A stretch of 64,000 nt of DNA from Brasenia schreberi (GCA_036023115.1 JAYKKT010000090.1:32472001-32536000), one strand, 5' to 3'. Counted from the stretch's first letter, positions 35,456-49,700 are shown. The notes: generated by a model from the sequence alone, not told the origin. A program made the numbers and translations.

Positions 35456-38282
35456 TCACCACGGCCCAGTGAAGGTCCTTCTAAGTGTCTTCTTTTGTGG
35501 TGCAGTCGGCGTCAAGGCCACCAGTAACTGTTAAGGACAAAGGGGCACCAATACAGAGTAAAAATTACTCGAAAGTTATTACCATGATGACAGTAGTGAT
35601 CGCAACGCAATACAAAATACAAAGAAAACCAAAGACATTGTTACCTTTCTCTTTCTCTTCTTCTCCTCTTCCTCCTTCGATTACAATGACAAGAAGAGAG
35701 GACGTAGTCAAGAACCAATCATTTAATTCACTCTTTGTTCGTTCTGTTAAAAGATATCCAAAACCACTTCTAGGGAGAGAGAGTCACCTGCAATTTTCTG
35801 AGCCTCATGTTCTCTTCCTTCAGTTGGTTCAGTTCAGCTTCAAGCTCAACAGTATAAGCCTGATTCGGCACAAGAAAACCTTCAGCACATAACTGGCCTT
35901 GACAATGTAAGGCTTACATGTATACGGGAATTTCAATGGTTGTTTGAATTGTTTATCCTTCAATCTGAATATAGTTCCGATGATACATGAACTCCGACTC
36001 TCTCTCTCCCTCTCACGCAGGCACGCACATATATAGACAAATACAGCATAGATGCTGCAACTTCAGTAATCAGAGACATGAAAATGAATGCATCGTTAGG
36101 CGTAACACGGACTGAAAACTTCCGAGAGTTCTTCGCGTCAACAAGATTTCTTGGTGAATATTGATTTTATCACGCTCACCGTAACCATTAAGAATATCAG
36201 AAGTCTGCCGACATGCTATTATGATGATTATCCTGCACTGCACCAAAATGACAGTCTGGAGCTTGCAGACAAGACATCTTGACCGCTTTCCATTAATAGG
36301 GCACTTTCAGGATGAGGTAAAGTGAGTTTTCAGCAAGCGTTGAGATTCACACCAAGAGAGTGGGGAAAACAGTAAACCGACCGTAGCAACAGCCAGCACA
36401 GATTCATGCTTGTTACTATCTAATGTAGATAGAAAATGGCTGCATCGATCATCTTGCGTTTAGGATAACTTTCGTATGCCAAATCCTAGCCATGCAACTG
36501 AGCTACTTGCATTTTGATTAACCTTAACCATCCAAAAGAAAGCACATCCACACAGAGCCCAAATTCCCAGTTACCATGTTAATAAAAGAAGAACAATTTT
36601 ATAAGGGGCGCATGGCACACACGACTTTGAGGATATGGTTGGGTTGAAAGAGAAAAACCTTGGTACTCCATCCATACACATACGTATGTACGTGCTTAAT
36701 AGCAATGGGCACTGCATTTGAACTGGAACAGCAAAATCTTTGCAGTCTATCTATTCAGATATTTTATTGAAAGCAATGGAATAGTTCTCATAAGATGTAT
36801 CTATCAAAATAGATTAAGCAAGCAATAGAAACAACAATGCGGTTTGAGGTTGAGGAATTCAGACTCTCCTGCTTCCATAACTGCACAATAGCACATTTGT
36901 TTACAGATGAATTACGTTAACCACAGTTAAGTTCCAACGTGAAGCTTAGCATTCTCTTGACGAGGGAACGTCCGGTAACTGATGATTGTTTTTCTATGCC
37001 GCTACGGATTAAGTGAGGAAATCTCAAATCTCAAATACTAGATCCTTACTTTTTCTGTTTACTCAAAAAAAAAGGCACCAGATTAACAAAATCGAAACTG
37101 TTTCGAGTACCCTCAAGCTCTAGATTCCTGCAGTTTGGATTGAAGTGACACGCAACACTGGTGGATGGCTTTAATTTGTACATATTGCATAGTTTTCGTC
37201 AGTTACTATTACAGCGGTCAACCAAAAAAAAAAAACCAAGCAAGAGGGAAACGAGTACCAAACAAGAAAAGGAAGGCGTCGAAAGCCATGCGATAAGAAC
37301 TATAACGCACCTGTTTCCTTGCCCTTGATCTAGCAGCAGACTCCCTATTCTTTATCATCCTCCTTTGCCGCCTCTCAACCACCTTCTCCACCGGCCCATC
37401 CAATTGTCTCTTCCTACCCCTCATCTCCACATCCATCCCATACTGCACCGGCGACACCCCCGAGTCCATCTGGCTCATACAGACCCCCTCCAACGACGGC
37501 CGGCTGCTCGCCCGCACGACAGTCCCGAATCCCCCATTAGAAAACTCCCCCGTCGTCACCCTCCCACCCAAGCACCCATTGTCGCCCATCCTCTTCATTG
37601 CAGCATCATTCGGATCACCGGGACCTGGTTGGTGCTGCATCATCTGCTGGCCGACGGCCACCGGAAACACTGAAATTCCAGCGGCTGCAATTCTGTTACC
37701 GGTCAAATCTCCATTTCCTGAGGTCCGATCGTTGTAACCCAATCCAATGACCTGCCCGAATTCCGGCTCTCTGCCATCGTTCCCGAACATGGGTGCCGTG
37801 TTGTCATTTCTCACCACCCCAGCTTTAATCAAGAAATCCTCAAGCGTCGTCTCTCCGAAGGTAGGTTGCCGGGGCTGCCCCGGAGCAGTGGGATCACAGC
37901 CATTGTCGGTTCCATGCTCCAAATGCTCTTGTTGCTGGCCCATGTGGATTTCAGACCAGACCTCCTCTACTGTTTTCCTACTGAGGGGAGCAGTCAACGT
38001 GAGGGAACCCTGCCTAGGAAGGCTTAGCTGCTTCGGCAAAGTGCTCTCCGTCCCGCAGGTCGATATGGCATGGCTCTCTTCGGCTGTCCAGATGTTGGAA
38101 ATGAACTCGTCCATGTTCATAGAGCCGAAGTTCTTCCCCGGCTCGCCTATGTGATTCTGGAACTCATCCAGTGTTAGGGAGTAAATGGAGGCTTGCCTCG
38201 CTAAAGAAAGGGATCCAAAAGTAGGCCTCTCGAGGGCTGAATCCACCGACACCATGCCGTGGGAATCCGTATCCGAACTCAT
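35456..38282 (-). CDS. Group A bZIP transcription factor (ABI5/ABF/AREB-like)
   Basis: Four exons on the minus strand: 37311-38282, 35788-35859, 35645-35674 (30-nt microexon), 35456-35527; all phase 0, 381 residues, stop TGA. Seen: conserved N-terminal kinase-target blocks (RQASIYSLTLDEFQ at about 29-42; RQGS at 90-93; FGETTLEDFLIKAG at about 142-155), basic region RRMIKNRESAARSRARKQ ending at 324, then the zipper VELEAELNQLKEENMRL with Leu at 330, 337 and 344, and the C-terminal LRRTFTGPW. These define the ABA-responsive ABF/AREB/ABI5 group: nuclear factors that bind ABRE (ACGTGG-type) sites, are phosphorylated by SnRK2 kinases and bind 14-3-3 through the C-terminal motif. The zipper resembles ABI5/DPBF, while the tail and 10-codon microexon resemble ABF/AREB. 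Introns are 1451, 113 and 117 bp. No defects seen. Splice sites were inferred from phase and family fit. Confidence 0.93.
35645..35674 (-). other. 30-nt microexon of the bZIP gene
   Basis: GAG-GAA-GAG-GAG then Lys/Arg codons, bordered by a CGAAG acceptor and an AAAG-GTAACA donor. It encodes ten charged residues, EEEEKKRKRK, between zipper and tail. ABF-type genes carry a short exon at this place. Skipping it would keep the frame. Confidence 0.75.
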
Positions 38283-38507
38283 GGATCACCCTTAAATTTT
38301 GTATTTCTCACTCCCACCTGTGATTTTCGCGACGTTGGTCTTTCCTTTCAGTTTGTTCCTCGCTCACGCTTCAACAAAACCAAGAAGGCCTTGGTGAAAT
38401 AGAAACAGCAGAAGAAGAAGAAGATGAAGAAGACTGAGACATTGTTTTAAGACCAGTATTGGATCTAGAAAAGTTCTTACGGTGGAGTGCCAGCTCACTG
38501 CTATGCC

Positions 38508-38515
38508 GTCTTATA
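38508..38515 (-). promoter_or_regulatory. Possible TATA box of the bZIP gene
   Basis: TATAAGAC on the minus strand, about 226 bp upstream of the start codon at 38282. A second AT-rich candidate (AATATATACC) lies about 25 bp further up. Placement fits a 5' UTR of about 200 bp, but no transcript data are available. Confidence 0.4.
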
Positions 38516-39613
38516 TTAAAGATCACGAAATCACCCGTGGTATATATTGCGAAGAAAAAGCGGAAGAGTGGCTAAGAGAGCAGCTGCCGGTGGGAGAACC
38601 TGAACTGAGAGCGGCGACCGAGATGGCCAGAGGGGCTTGGTGAAGAAAAGAACAAATTAAAGAAAGCAAATACGCAAAAGAGAATTCACAATTGCAAAGG
38701 AACGACGGTGTGGTACACAGATTTTTGAGTGTTTTAATCCTTTGAGTAAACACGTATCAGTTGATGATGAACACCATGCATGGCGCGACTCTTCCCCTCC
38801 GACACTTGGCACGCCTCCCGTGCCCTACTGCTGCGTGTCAGTCTTTCCCATTTCATGTGCATGCTTTTTTAATGTAGCTCCCCGGCTTTGGACTTTGAGC
38901 ATTTGCCTCTCCCGGTGCGTGACGGCCACCACTTGACTGCATCTCCAAACCCTAAACCCCAAGCTACTCTCTTTCATTACAACCCTCACCGGTGTTTTTA
39001 CTGTGCTTCTTTTATCTATGGAAAAGAACCCGATTACAGTAACACATTGATTATGTTACTCAAATCCGTATTATATGCCTTCGAGCCATTATCAAAACCA
39101 TTCGTTCCTTTTCGCTTATCCTGAAAGTAACAGTAACCTTTCGTTTTTTATGATATGAGTGTAATTTTAAATTTTTAAGGAGTTTTAAAAATTATGAAAG
39201 TAAACATACCATCCAAAAACATGAATGAGATACCACCAGTGTAGACAGAATCCAATCACTCCATAATCCATATATAACAATCATTTTAGAGGGCTTTAGA
39301 TTTTTTATTTTTTGTCCAGCAGTTTTCAAATCTTATGAAGCTATCAATATTCATCATAATCAAATGATCTAAAGGTATATATATTCACGTGAAATCAAGG
39401 TCGTAGACTCTTTACATATGATATGATTAGAGTATAAGAACCCCCATGATGTACATTAAAATAATAGTAACCTCCAATCCAATGTAAGTGTATAATATGA
39501 GTACAAATAGATTTTCAAATCGAGCCTGAATGTGACGGTGCTGAATGAACCCTTTCAAGAATAGTTTGCAGAAAGTGGGTACGTTAATTTCAAATTAACC
39601 AAAAGGACTAAGG

Positions 39614-39665
39614 TATACATACATACATACATATATATATGTGTGTGTGTGTGTGTGTATATATG
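39614..39665. repeat. (CATA)n(AT)n(GT)n compound microsatellite
   Basis: CATACATACATA, ATATAT, then about 20 bp of GT. Confidence 0.9.
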
Positions 39666-40225
39666 TTGTGTGTAGAAATGTATAGAAAGAGAAGATGGAT
39701 TTGGAGAAAACCGTAAGAATTGTTAATCTCAAAATTACGATGAACAATAGAATCTAAGGCATCATTAATGTCACTCCTGGGGGAAAATACTTCATGTTAA
39801 ATAGGAAGCATTATGCTGCTAGCCTTGGACATTACCATATACTAAATATAGCTCCAACGCTTAAAATGTTCCATCGCTTTCTTTTCTCTTACAATAGAAC
39901 TTTGAGGCAGTCGATTGTTCCATTCACTGTGACATGCATGTTTTCACGCACGCAAACCTAACACATATACTTGGTCAAGCGCACAACGTACTAGAAACAC
40001 CGCTATATTTCATGGTCATCGGCTTGTACATGCATCATGCATATGTGTGCATGTATTTTTCATATTGACACCTAAAATGCTTTGTCGCTTATGTGCATCC
40101 CTTGAATGCACTTGTTTTGTTAATGTAACACTACCCGTATTGTGTGTTATTTTTTGTGCCTGTCCAATCGGCACCATAAACGTGCATACATTTCTAAATG
40201 TACAACACATGCAGTATGTTCTAAA

Positions 40226-40373
<148 letters not shown>

Positions 40374-40701
40374 AATGTTGATAAGCATTTCTTTTGTCTG
40401 TGTTATTAATCATGAATACGGTTCATTTATAACTTGTTAATCGATGATATGTCGACAAAAATGTTTTGCCCTTGTAAGTTCAACTTTTTTTATGCACACA
40501 CCTATAATGTAGGTGGTTTTTTATGCATATTGCCTAGGAAATTTTCGGTTGTCATTGAGGAATGTACAAGCAGGAGTGCAAGGATGTTTATTCACGCACA
40601 CCTTGATTGTGCACTTTCCTCATGTCATCCTTGAATGCATTTGTTTGTTTAAGCACATTGTACATTATGCATTACATCGAATGCCTCCATTGGCAACATG
40701 G

Positions 40702-40703
<2 letters not shown>

Positions 40704-40773
<70 letters not shown>
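40704..40773. repeat. (AT)n microsatellite
   Basis: About 70 bp of pure AT. Confidence 0.95.
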
Positions 40774-40775
<2 letters not shown>

Positions 40776-41069
40776 TTAAGGTTTATGTAAAAAGACTTAA
40801 GATGCATAATATTGTTTAGTGCATAACCTTATACAAACATTTTTAAATTTCGATATTTGAAATCGATGATAGAAATTTGAATCAGATATACTGTGTTTAA
40901 TGTGTCGTGTATTAAATGTAAAGTGATTGAAATCTCCATTATCGATCTCAAAGATCAAACGGTGAAGATGTTTGTGTAAGATTATGCACTTAAGACTCTC
41001 TATATATAGATAGAGAGAACGGTGAAAATGTTTATGTAAGATTATGCAACAAATAATATTATAAAGCTA

Positions 41070-41179
<110 letters not shown>

Positions 41180-41826
41180 GTATCATTAACACGATCAACT
41201 CATACCCGACCATTAATTTTCAGGAGTATGAGTATAATAACACTGCCTTACGTATTTTTTTAAATACTCTTAAGATTTTTAAAATAACATGCCACCAAAA
41301 ATAATGGATAGGCATGAGTAGACATGATCAGATTTTCTTTTTTATATATATGTGTAAGATTTATTTATGCACATCGCTTGCAGTGCCTTGTAATGTATGC
41401 ATCCATTCATGCACTCACCTCACTTGTTATAATTAGTTGATTGGTGCTTTGTTGCTAATGAATTTTGCTACTGCATATATCTGATTACTCACACATACAC
41501 GCATATGTAGGCATTGGCCATTTTTTATATTCCCTTCATACTAGTAATGTCTGCTGTTTTGGTTTGTGAAATGACAAGGCATTTACTTGCATTTTTCGTT
41601 TCCTACGTTATATATTTTTTTACTGCTTCTGTTTAGTATAATATGTTTGATGACTTACCTTGGAGAAGCTGAAATTCATATACGCTATAATCGTCAATTA
41701 CAGGGTTTTCATACTATAAGCATGTTTTCACATAGCAGTGCCACTTCTAACATGATGCAAGCGGCACAGCGCGGAACTTTTGTTTTCCAACATACAGAGT
41801 TTCAGGCCAGAGAACTCCGAGGTTTT

Positions 41827-42236
41827 GTATAGTTTAGGGATGGTAATGGAGCGGGGTGGGGCAGGCTTTTTCACTCCACCTGCACCCGCCCCGCACTAGA
41901 AGCCCCCTTGTACACCCGCCAGGTCTTGGGGATCAAACCCCTCCCCCCAGCCACTTCGTTACAACCCCCGGGCACTTCAACCTACAAAAGTATTTTTAAG
42001 AAAAAAAATCAGTTAATATTATATATTTTATATAAAATATAAAAGGCTTCTTTATGATATTTTATACTACTAAATTAGAAGTTATAATGTGTATTATATA
42101 TGTTTATATTTATATTTAAAATATATACATATATGCATATAAAATACTTATAAATGGGACCGAGCGGGTTTTCTTCCTTGAGAACCCGTTTCATGAAGGA
42201 AAAGGGCAGGTAGGAATTGTCATCTCTAGTATAATT
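41827..42236. mobile_element. hAT-like MITE, about 394 bp
   Basis: Element 41835-42228 has ends TAGGGATGGTAAT and ATTGTCATCTCTA, imperfect inverted copies. Flanks GTATAGTT (41827-41834) and GTATAATT (42229-42236) form an 8-bp duplication with one mismatch. GC-rich GGGGTGGGGC/CCCGCCCC arms lie near the left end with an AT-rich centre. No ORF. Typical of non-autonomous hAT elements of plants. Confidence 0.7.
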
Positions 42237-42287
42237 CCAGGAGCTGTTTGTGCTGCAGAACCAACATTTTGTGCCAGAATGGTGCGA

Positions 42288-42342
<55 letters not shown>

Positions 42343-43374
42343 CATAGAGAGAGGGGGAGGGAGATTATATGGAAAGCTAATGTTGCTCTAGTGAATGCCA
42401 TTTTCATGAACTGCTTCATACGTAGTATGTCGACATATCCAATACTATACTTTTTTATTAATAATATTGCACCTTGTTGACGCCGAAAAATCGACTGACA
42501 ACACAACTATAATTTTAATGAGAAGTAGAGTTGTTAAGACTCGAACCGATATTTATGAACAAACCCTTAAGTACACATTGCATCTGAAGGCAAACGAATA
42601 TCCATTACCTCCATGTGCTCGTACCTTACGCGTTCACAAAACTCTCTGAAAGTTCGACCTCGGGCATTATTTTCCACCCTCACGTGATGAGCGAGAATGA
42701 ACGGTTTCTCACACAGCGACGATCACGAGATCGATGTATTTTGACGAACCCCGTTATCATATGTGGCACTCTTCGTTTCGTCCCTCAGGTTCCTCACAGG
42801 TAGGGTAGGGCAGGGCCTCGGAGGCTGAACTTCTTTTCACAGGAAAAATTAAGAACCTACGGAATAGATTACGCCGCACAATTTGACTACCATCATACTT
42901 CAGCTCAAAAGGAACCCTCTAGTATCCGATTTTAAAGGCGTTGGAAAGATGAAGTAACGACTACTTACGTTCATTCACGTGCACACGCATGGCGCTGCAG
43001 GATCACACGGCCCCGCAGTGAGACGGCATAATACGTGTCAGCGGCCATTGCAGCCATCCTCGGGCCTCGTGGCGACGTTTGGAGAAGTAGGAAAATCTAG
43101 GGGCGGGTTTTTAAATCTAAAACGTCGCCCCATGCAGGGCCCGGCCGCGGGCGGGTTGGATGCCCACGCGCCAGCCACATTCCAGATCGAAGGGGCTTAT
43201 TATGTGAGATTAGATTAGTCAAACAGCACATCTGTGAGACAGAGGAGTAGCGATTCCTAGTTCATACCTTAGGATCTTCAATAGCAATGCAAAGTCACAA
43301 CAATTGTGATCGATGTTACAGATGGGATGGAGTTTTCTTTTATCAAGTGGCCCGACAACATATATGCACGAGCT
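42237..43374. other. Intergenic region with AT microsatellite and a GC-rich block
   Basis: (AT)n at 42295-42339. A GC-rich stretch at about 42975-43200 stands out from the AT-rich surroundings but contains no recognisable exon; the 79-codon frame at 42979 (+) has no family motif. Confidence 0.4.
42295..42339. repeat. (AT)n microsatellite
   Basis: About 45 bp of alternating AT followed by CACATAGAGAGAG. Confidence 0.95.
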
Positions 43375-46300
43375 ACAACAACAACAACTACAACTAAGCC
43401 TTTTCCCATACTAGACGCGGTCGGCTACATGGATTCATTGTTTCCACAGATCTCTATCGTGTGTCATATTAGCAGTTAACTCACAATAAGTTAGATCATT
43501 CTTTATTGTTTCTTTCCAACACTTTTCTAGTCGTCCTCTAGCTCTTTTAATACTTTCCAAATTTAGTTTTTCATACCTTCTTTCAGGTTTTTCTTTTGAT
43601 CTTCTTTGTATATGTCCAAACCATCTTAAACGATATTCTCTCATTTTATCCTCTATTGGTACCACTCCTAATTTGTTTCTAATAACCTCATTATGTATAC
43701 GGTCTTTTCTTGTATGACCACTCATCCATCTCAACATCTTCATTTCTGTCACAAACATCTTTTGTACATGTTGATGCCATAAAACATGGCAGGCCTAATT
43801 GCTGCTCTATAATATTTATCTTTTAACTTTAATGGTATCTTCTTATCACAAAGAATACCTTATGCTCCTCTACATTTTAACCAACCAACATTAATTCTAT
43901 GCGTAACATCTCCATCAATTCTTCCATCACTCTGAAAAATTGACCTTAGGTATTTAAAACTTTTCTTTTAGGGGATGCAATGTGTGCCAATTTTAATTTC
44001 TATGTCCTCTGAGGTAACCAAATGATCAAACTTACATTCCATATATTCTGTCTTTGTTCTACTAAGTCAGAGGCCTTTGCTTTCTAAATATTCTCTCTAT
44101 AGTTCCAATTTTCTATTAACTTTTTCCTTAGACTCCTCCACTAATACAATGTCATCAGCAAATAACATACACCAAGGTACTTCATCTTAAATATGTTTTG
44201 TTAACTCATCAATCACCATTATAAATAAGTATGGACTTAAAGTTGATCATTGATGTAACCCAATATTAACTTCAAAGAAGTCTGTCGTTCCTTCATGAGT
44301 CCTCACACATGTTTTTGCACCATCATACATGTCTCTTATAAGGTTAATGTATGTCTAAATGGGATACCTCTCTTTTCCAAAGTTCTCCAAAGAACCTCCC
44401 TCAGTACTCTATCATAAGCTTTTTCTAGATCAATAAATATCATGTAAAGGTCTTTTTTTTTTGCTTTAAAATATTTCATAAGACGTCTCAAAAGGTAAAT
44501 CGCTTCAACAGTAAATCTGCCTGGCATGAATCCAAATTGGTTCTCTGTTGTACTTGATACTTGTCTTAACCTACGTTCGATAATTCTTTCCCACAATTTA
44601 ATAGTATAGCTCATTAACTTGATACCTCGATAATTCACACAATTTTGAATGTCTCCCTTGTTCTTATATATGGGTATAAGTGTACTTGCTCTCCATTCCT
44701 CGAGCATCTTTTGGTTTTTCCATATTTCATTAAATAGTCTTGTGAGCCAAGTGATTCCTATTTCTCCCATTATTTTCCAAACTTCTATAGGAATATTATC
44801 TGGTCCTACCCATTTACCACCCTTCATATGTTTAAGAGCCTCTTTGACTTCATTCTTTTGAATACGTCAGTAGAAATTGTGATTTATATACTTTTCTGAT
44901 TTGACTAACTCTCCTAAGCTAATACTAACATCTTTATTTTCATTAAAAAGCTTATAAAAATAGTTTTTTCATCTATTTCTTATATCATCATTTGCCACTA
45001 GAATTTTTTCATCCTCGTCCTTGATGCATCTAACATAATTAAGATCTTTAGTTTTCTTATCTCTAGCCCTAGCTATCCTAAAAATATCTCTCTCACCCTC
45101 TTTTGAGTTGAGTTTTTTATATAAATCCTCCCAAATTTTAGATTTTGCTTCACTCACGGCCTTTTTCGCTTCTTTCTTTGCTTTCTTATAAGCCTCTAAA
45201 GTTTCACTAGTTTTCTTAGCATAATGTAATTTGTAACATGCCCTCTTTGCCTTGATTTTATTTTACACTACTTCACTCAACCACCAAGCTTCTTTTTGTG
45301 CTGGTACCTCTCTTAGATACACACTTTCCTAATATGTATAGCCATATTGTTCCACATATCACAGGGTGTACCAACATAATTCCAAACATCTCCTTGAAGG
45401 ACTTTTTGTTTAAATATATCTTCTTTCTCGCTTTTGAGGTTCCACCATTTAGTACGAATAGCTCGATGCACTCTTTTCTTCTTTATCCATTTTTTTATTT
45501 GTAAATCCATAACTAAAAGTCGATGTTGGGTGGTTAAGCTTTCTCTTGGAATTACCGTGCAATCTTTACAACAAGCTCTATCTTTTTTTCTACAAATAAA
45601 TTAATCAATTTGTGTTTGTGATAAGCCACTCTTATAAGTAATTAAATGTTCATCTCATTTTTTGAAGATTGTATTGACTATAAAGAGATCAAATGCCATA
45701 GCAAAATTTAAAATCTCCCTACCTTCCTCGTTTATATCCCCAAAACCAAAGTTTCCATGAATCCCTTGATATCCTAATGCCTCTTTACCGACATGTCCAT
45801 TTAAATCTCCTCCTAAACAAATGATCTCCCTTTGTGGAATCTTTTGAAATACCTTATCTAACTCTTCCCAAAAAACTGTCTTTATACTATCTTCTAGTTC
45901 TACTTGGGGTGCGTAAGCACAAACTATATTCAAAACCTCTGCTCCTAACACTAATTTCAATGTCATGATTCAGTCACCATATCGTTGTATGTCTACTACA
46001 CTCTCCTTTAAATCTTTATTTATGATAATATCAACTCTGTTTCGAGTCTTTTCTTTACCTGAGTACCATAATTTAAAACCTATATCCTCTATCTCCTTTG
46101 CTTTTTCTCCAACCCATTTTGTCTCTTGTAGACATAGAATATGAATCTTTCTCCGAATCATAGTATCTACCACCTCCATTAGCTTACCGGATAATGTTCC
46201 AATATTCCATGAACCAATACGAATCTTATTATCTAGGACTAGCTTCCTTATCCACCGCATCCATCCATAATCAAAATGCGAAGACTCTCTAAAAATTTTT

Positions 46301-46615
46301 CACTACATTCAAGCGGCAATGTAGCGGGACTAACTTCTTTACCCACACCCGACCATGATGTGGAAATCCTCTCTGCAATTGATTTACTACATTCGGGCGA
46401 AAATGTAGTGGCCCTTGCTTACTTCTTACTGCATTCGGGCTCTGCAACATGTCGTTAGGTGGGGACGCCCCAAAGCAATGCTCATAATTTTTGTAATCCA
46501 TGTTATAAAAATCTGACGGAGTTTTTTGCTGGCTGTCGGAAGCTAACACAACCCTCCTCCTTTATTCGGGCTTGGGACCGGCAATGCAAGGGTGATCACT
46601 TACATGGGCGGAGTT
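43375..46615 (-). mobile_element. Near full-length RTE-type LINE
   Basis: About 3.2 kb on the minus strand, close to full length for plant RTE LINEs. The 5' region (46270-46615) carries GCCGGTCCCAAGCCCGAATA and AAAGGAGGAGGG words typical of these elements. Then endonuclease (IRIGSWNIGTLSGK near 46220, CLQETKW near 46130, GGDLNGHVG near 45800), RT (NYRGIKLM near 44620, [10 protein letters not shown] near 44430, FADDIVLV near 44150) and a C-terminal LRWFGHIQRR near 43620. The 3' end is an (ACA)n tract at 43375-43390, i.e. a (TTG)n tail. The RT catalytic FADD is intact, but the ORF is split by several frameshifts and stops, so it is inactive. It ends about 160 bp downstream of the ACR gene's stop codon, in the same orientation. 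Confidence 0.9.
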
Positions 46616-46634
46616 AGCATATCTGCAGGAGCTA

Positions 46635-46771
46635 CTTGAAGAAAATCTTTAAGACCTACCTTGTCAATCCTTCAATGAGTGAACAGATAAGGATACGAGC
46701 ATTTGAAAAGACAGTTCTCATCCATTGTCCAATATCACCAAATTTGGAACAATTTCGTGCCATACTGCGAG
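46635..46771 (-). other. Remaining 3' flank/UTR of the ACR gene before the LINE
   Basis: Only about 140-160 bp separates the TAG at 46772-46774 from the 5' end of the LINE at about 46615, so the LINE probably sits within or just beyond the original 3' UTR. Confidence 0.4.
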
Positions 46772-49700
46772 CTAGTAACTGTCTTCATCTGTCTCAGGTC
46801 GTCGCAGATAATAGCGGAGGCAGTTCATCAACACCTGCAGGATGATGAATTTTCAATTGTCAAGAGGAGAAATTTCACCCCTTTGTTGATTATCATAGAT
46901 ATTCTGTCCAAGAGGCCTTTTGAAATGATGATTAAATACCAAAAGGGGAAATAAAGAAAGACCTGTGACAGAGAGTTGTTCAACGCAGCACCTCTGTAAC
47001 TGACATGGAACTTGTCCTTAGCTACCAGACCCTGGAAGAGCAAGAAACAAGTTAAAGAAACGCAAGGAGTTCTGCAATAACACATTTGAGAAGAGACTCA
47101 CTTCAGTGTCGATCTCTGCTGACTCTACGCTGACATTGATGTCTGCTAGTATCTTAATGATCTCCATCAGCAGACCAGGTTTGTCAGCCGTTTCTATGTA
47201 AAGCAAACTGATAAAGGAAAATGATAATGAAGATATTTAGCTTGCATTAGTAGTCCCGCTATATTGGACGAATTAGTTCTATCGAATAAGTTTTACACCT
47301 TTGCATAAGTTCATATCAAACAGCTCATTTGGCAAAGGAGATCCGACAGGTACAAATTACTAACCTTCTTTTAGGTCCATCATCGTTGATATGTATATGG
47401 GTTGCTATGTCAATGTCAATCTGTCAAGTAAGAGCATTTCCAAGTCAAAGTTAGAAGATCCACCTACCAATGACACAAGAACATATTTATACTGTGCAAA
47501 GAGATGCACACGTATGGAAATTGGAAACTTATTTTAAAATTTTAATCTGCAAATACATTTGACATTGAACCTCATATCATCATACGAAAAAGCCATGATT
47601 TCTCATATGACTTGAGTCTAATATGTAAAAGATATTCACAATATCACAACTTCAAATGTCCAACACATGAAAATTTCTAATTACATGGTTTTAGCACTGA
47701 CGACAATCATAATGTCACATGTTCGCCAAAGCACTCAATAAACTGTTGATTCTTGGAGCATTTTTGTCGTTCCCATTTTTAACAACCGTTTGGCAAACTT
47801 CACACGAGAAAAAATCAACCTAAAAATCTTGTGAAGACTGAATTAAATGACAGCTCTCCCAAATGTTGCTAATGAAAAAATAATAAAACACTATAAAGTT
47901 ACTAGATACAGAACCACGGATAAATAATGATATTTAAGAAACAAAACAACTTATGAACCCAAAAAACAATACTTTGTCTTTTACAAGAAATTTTCCTATA
48001 TTCCATGGCATTTGCCGCTACATAGTATCAAAACAGCACATAACCTCTGATTCATTTAATCAAAATGTATGAAAAGAAACAATGCTGATCAGCAAACAGC
48101 TTGGAACCATAGAAAATGATTAAGTTGCAGCGGAAAAGAAACAAATAAGCACCTTCTTCTGAGGTGCTTTTATTCCAAAAGCCTCACCGAGAGCCAGCCG
48201 TTCACTAGATTCCTAGGGAAACAAGAAGACAGCTTAAAGGTGGTGAATTAAAGAAAACCATCCCCAACCGGATCAGTGGAAAAATTAACCAAGTGAACTG
48301 GGAGAAGCATACCGGATGATACTTCAAAAGATTGTTAATGATAGTAAGACGAATTCTTTCCAACATATCAGGATCCTCAACCTTGCGACCAGAACTGCTG
48401 GCATTTTCAGATGCAGAATTGCACTTAAATGCAGTCGATGAATTCAAGAAAATGGTAATGTTTAAACAACTGCTATAGAATAATAAGTAAAAATAAAACC
48501 TTGAGGTGTAGGCATAAGTATCGATTTTACACAGTACAAAAGCAAAGGTCTTGAACATAAGAACAAAGGCAAAATACAAGCACAAAGAGAACTGCATCAC
48601 TTTGACTGCAAAAATGATGTTATACATCATATATGTAGAGGAGCATGTTCTTTGCTTCATGAAGGATTGAAGTTACATCTTATGTAAATGAAATTAGAAC
48701 TCAGTTTCAGCAACAAGGCTTCACTCAATAGATGAATATCAGATCTTTTTTTTTCTTAAAACATGACTAAGCATCCAAAGTTGAACAAGTTAGATGAAGA
48801 AAAGCACTTAAAAACGCACACCCTTGAATATGTATCTGCAATTTAGAAATGTATGATGAGGCAAACAGATGAAATTTGCACTTAAAAACGCACACCCAAC
48901 ATGCCAGTGTTATTCACCTAATGGCTGTTAAAAGTAGCCGTTGAGCAAGGCCCAACGGTTAGAAAAGTAGCCATTGGGCCGCACCCGGGTAGCCTTGGTG
49001 GCCCTGTTACTTGATTACACGATTACATGTATGTACATTTTTATAATGAGAACATAAAGTATTATGATAAATACATGTATTTTAACACCCCCTCAAACTA
49101 ACATTATCATCACCGAAAGTTTGTTAACTAAAATTTTGAAACTCAGAGGACTTATAACTTTTGTATTTGGTCGTGTAACGTTCTCCAGTGCTTTTCTTTT
49201 TGTTTCTTTGCTCCAGTTCATATCTTTATTTTAATACCTCCAACAAAACTTATAGAATAAAACATTAATGAAAGTATTAAGATTTCATAACTAGAATAAT
49301 ACAAATTTGAAATCTAAGTTCCTAATTTTTAAAAACATAAAGCAAGATCCAGAAGTTTTTGAAATATTTTGCTAAAAATATAAGAAAAAGTTTCTTTAAT
49401 AAAACATTGTTCACCTAATTAAGATTTTCTAATATAACAAATAAGTTCATGAGTCACAACAAACTCATGACATTACAAAAGGCCAAGGTGTATTAATTTG
49501 ATAAACAAACACCAACCAAGCTTGAGGCATAACTCGAACGGACAAGTTTTAAGGCTAAACTCAAACCCAAGCTTTAAGGCTAAACTCGAACCATCCATAA
49601 GAAACACGTCAAAACACCATAACCCTTAAATAAAAAACCAAATGTGACTCTATGAATCCAAGGACAAGAAAATCCAAAAAGATGATCAAAATTTGGTATA

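Noticed and set aside
37365..38154. Plus-strand frames of 102 and 135 codons
   Set aside because: They are antisense shadows of the large first exon of the bZIP gene.
42979..43218. GC-rich 79-codon frame
   Set aside because: High GC makes long frames likely; no recognisable domain.
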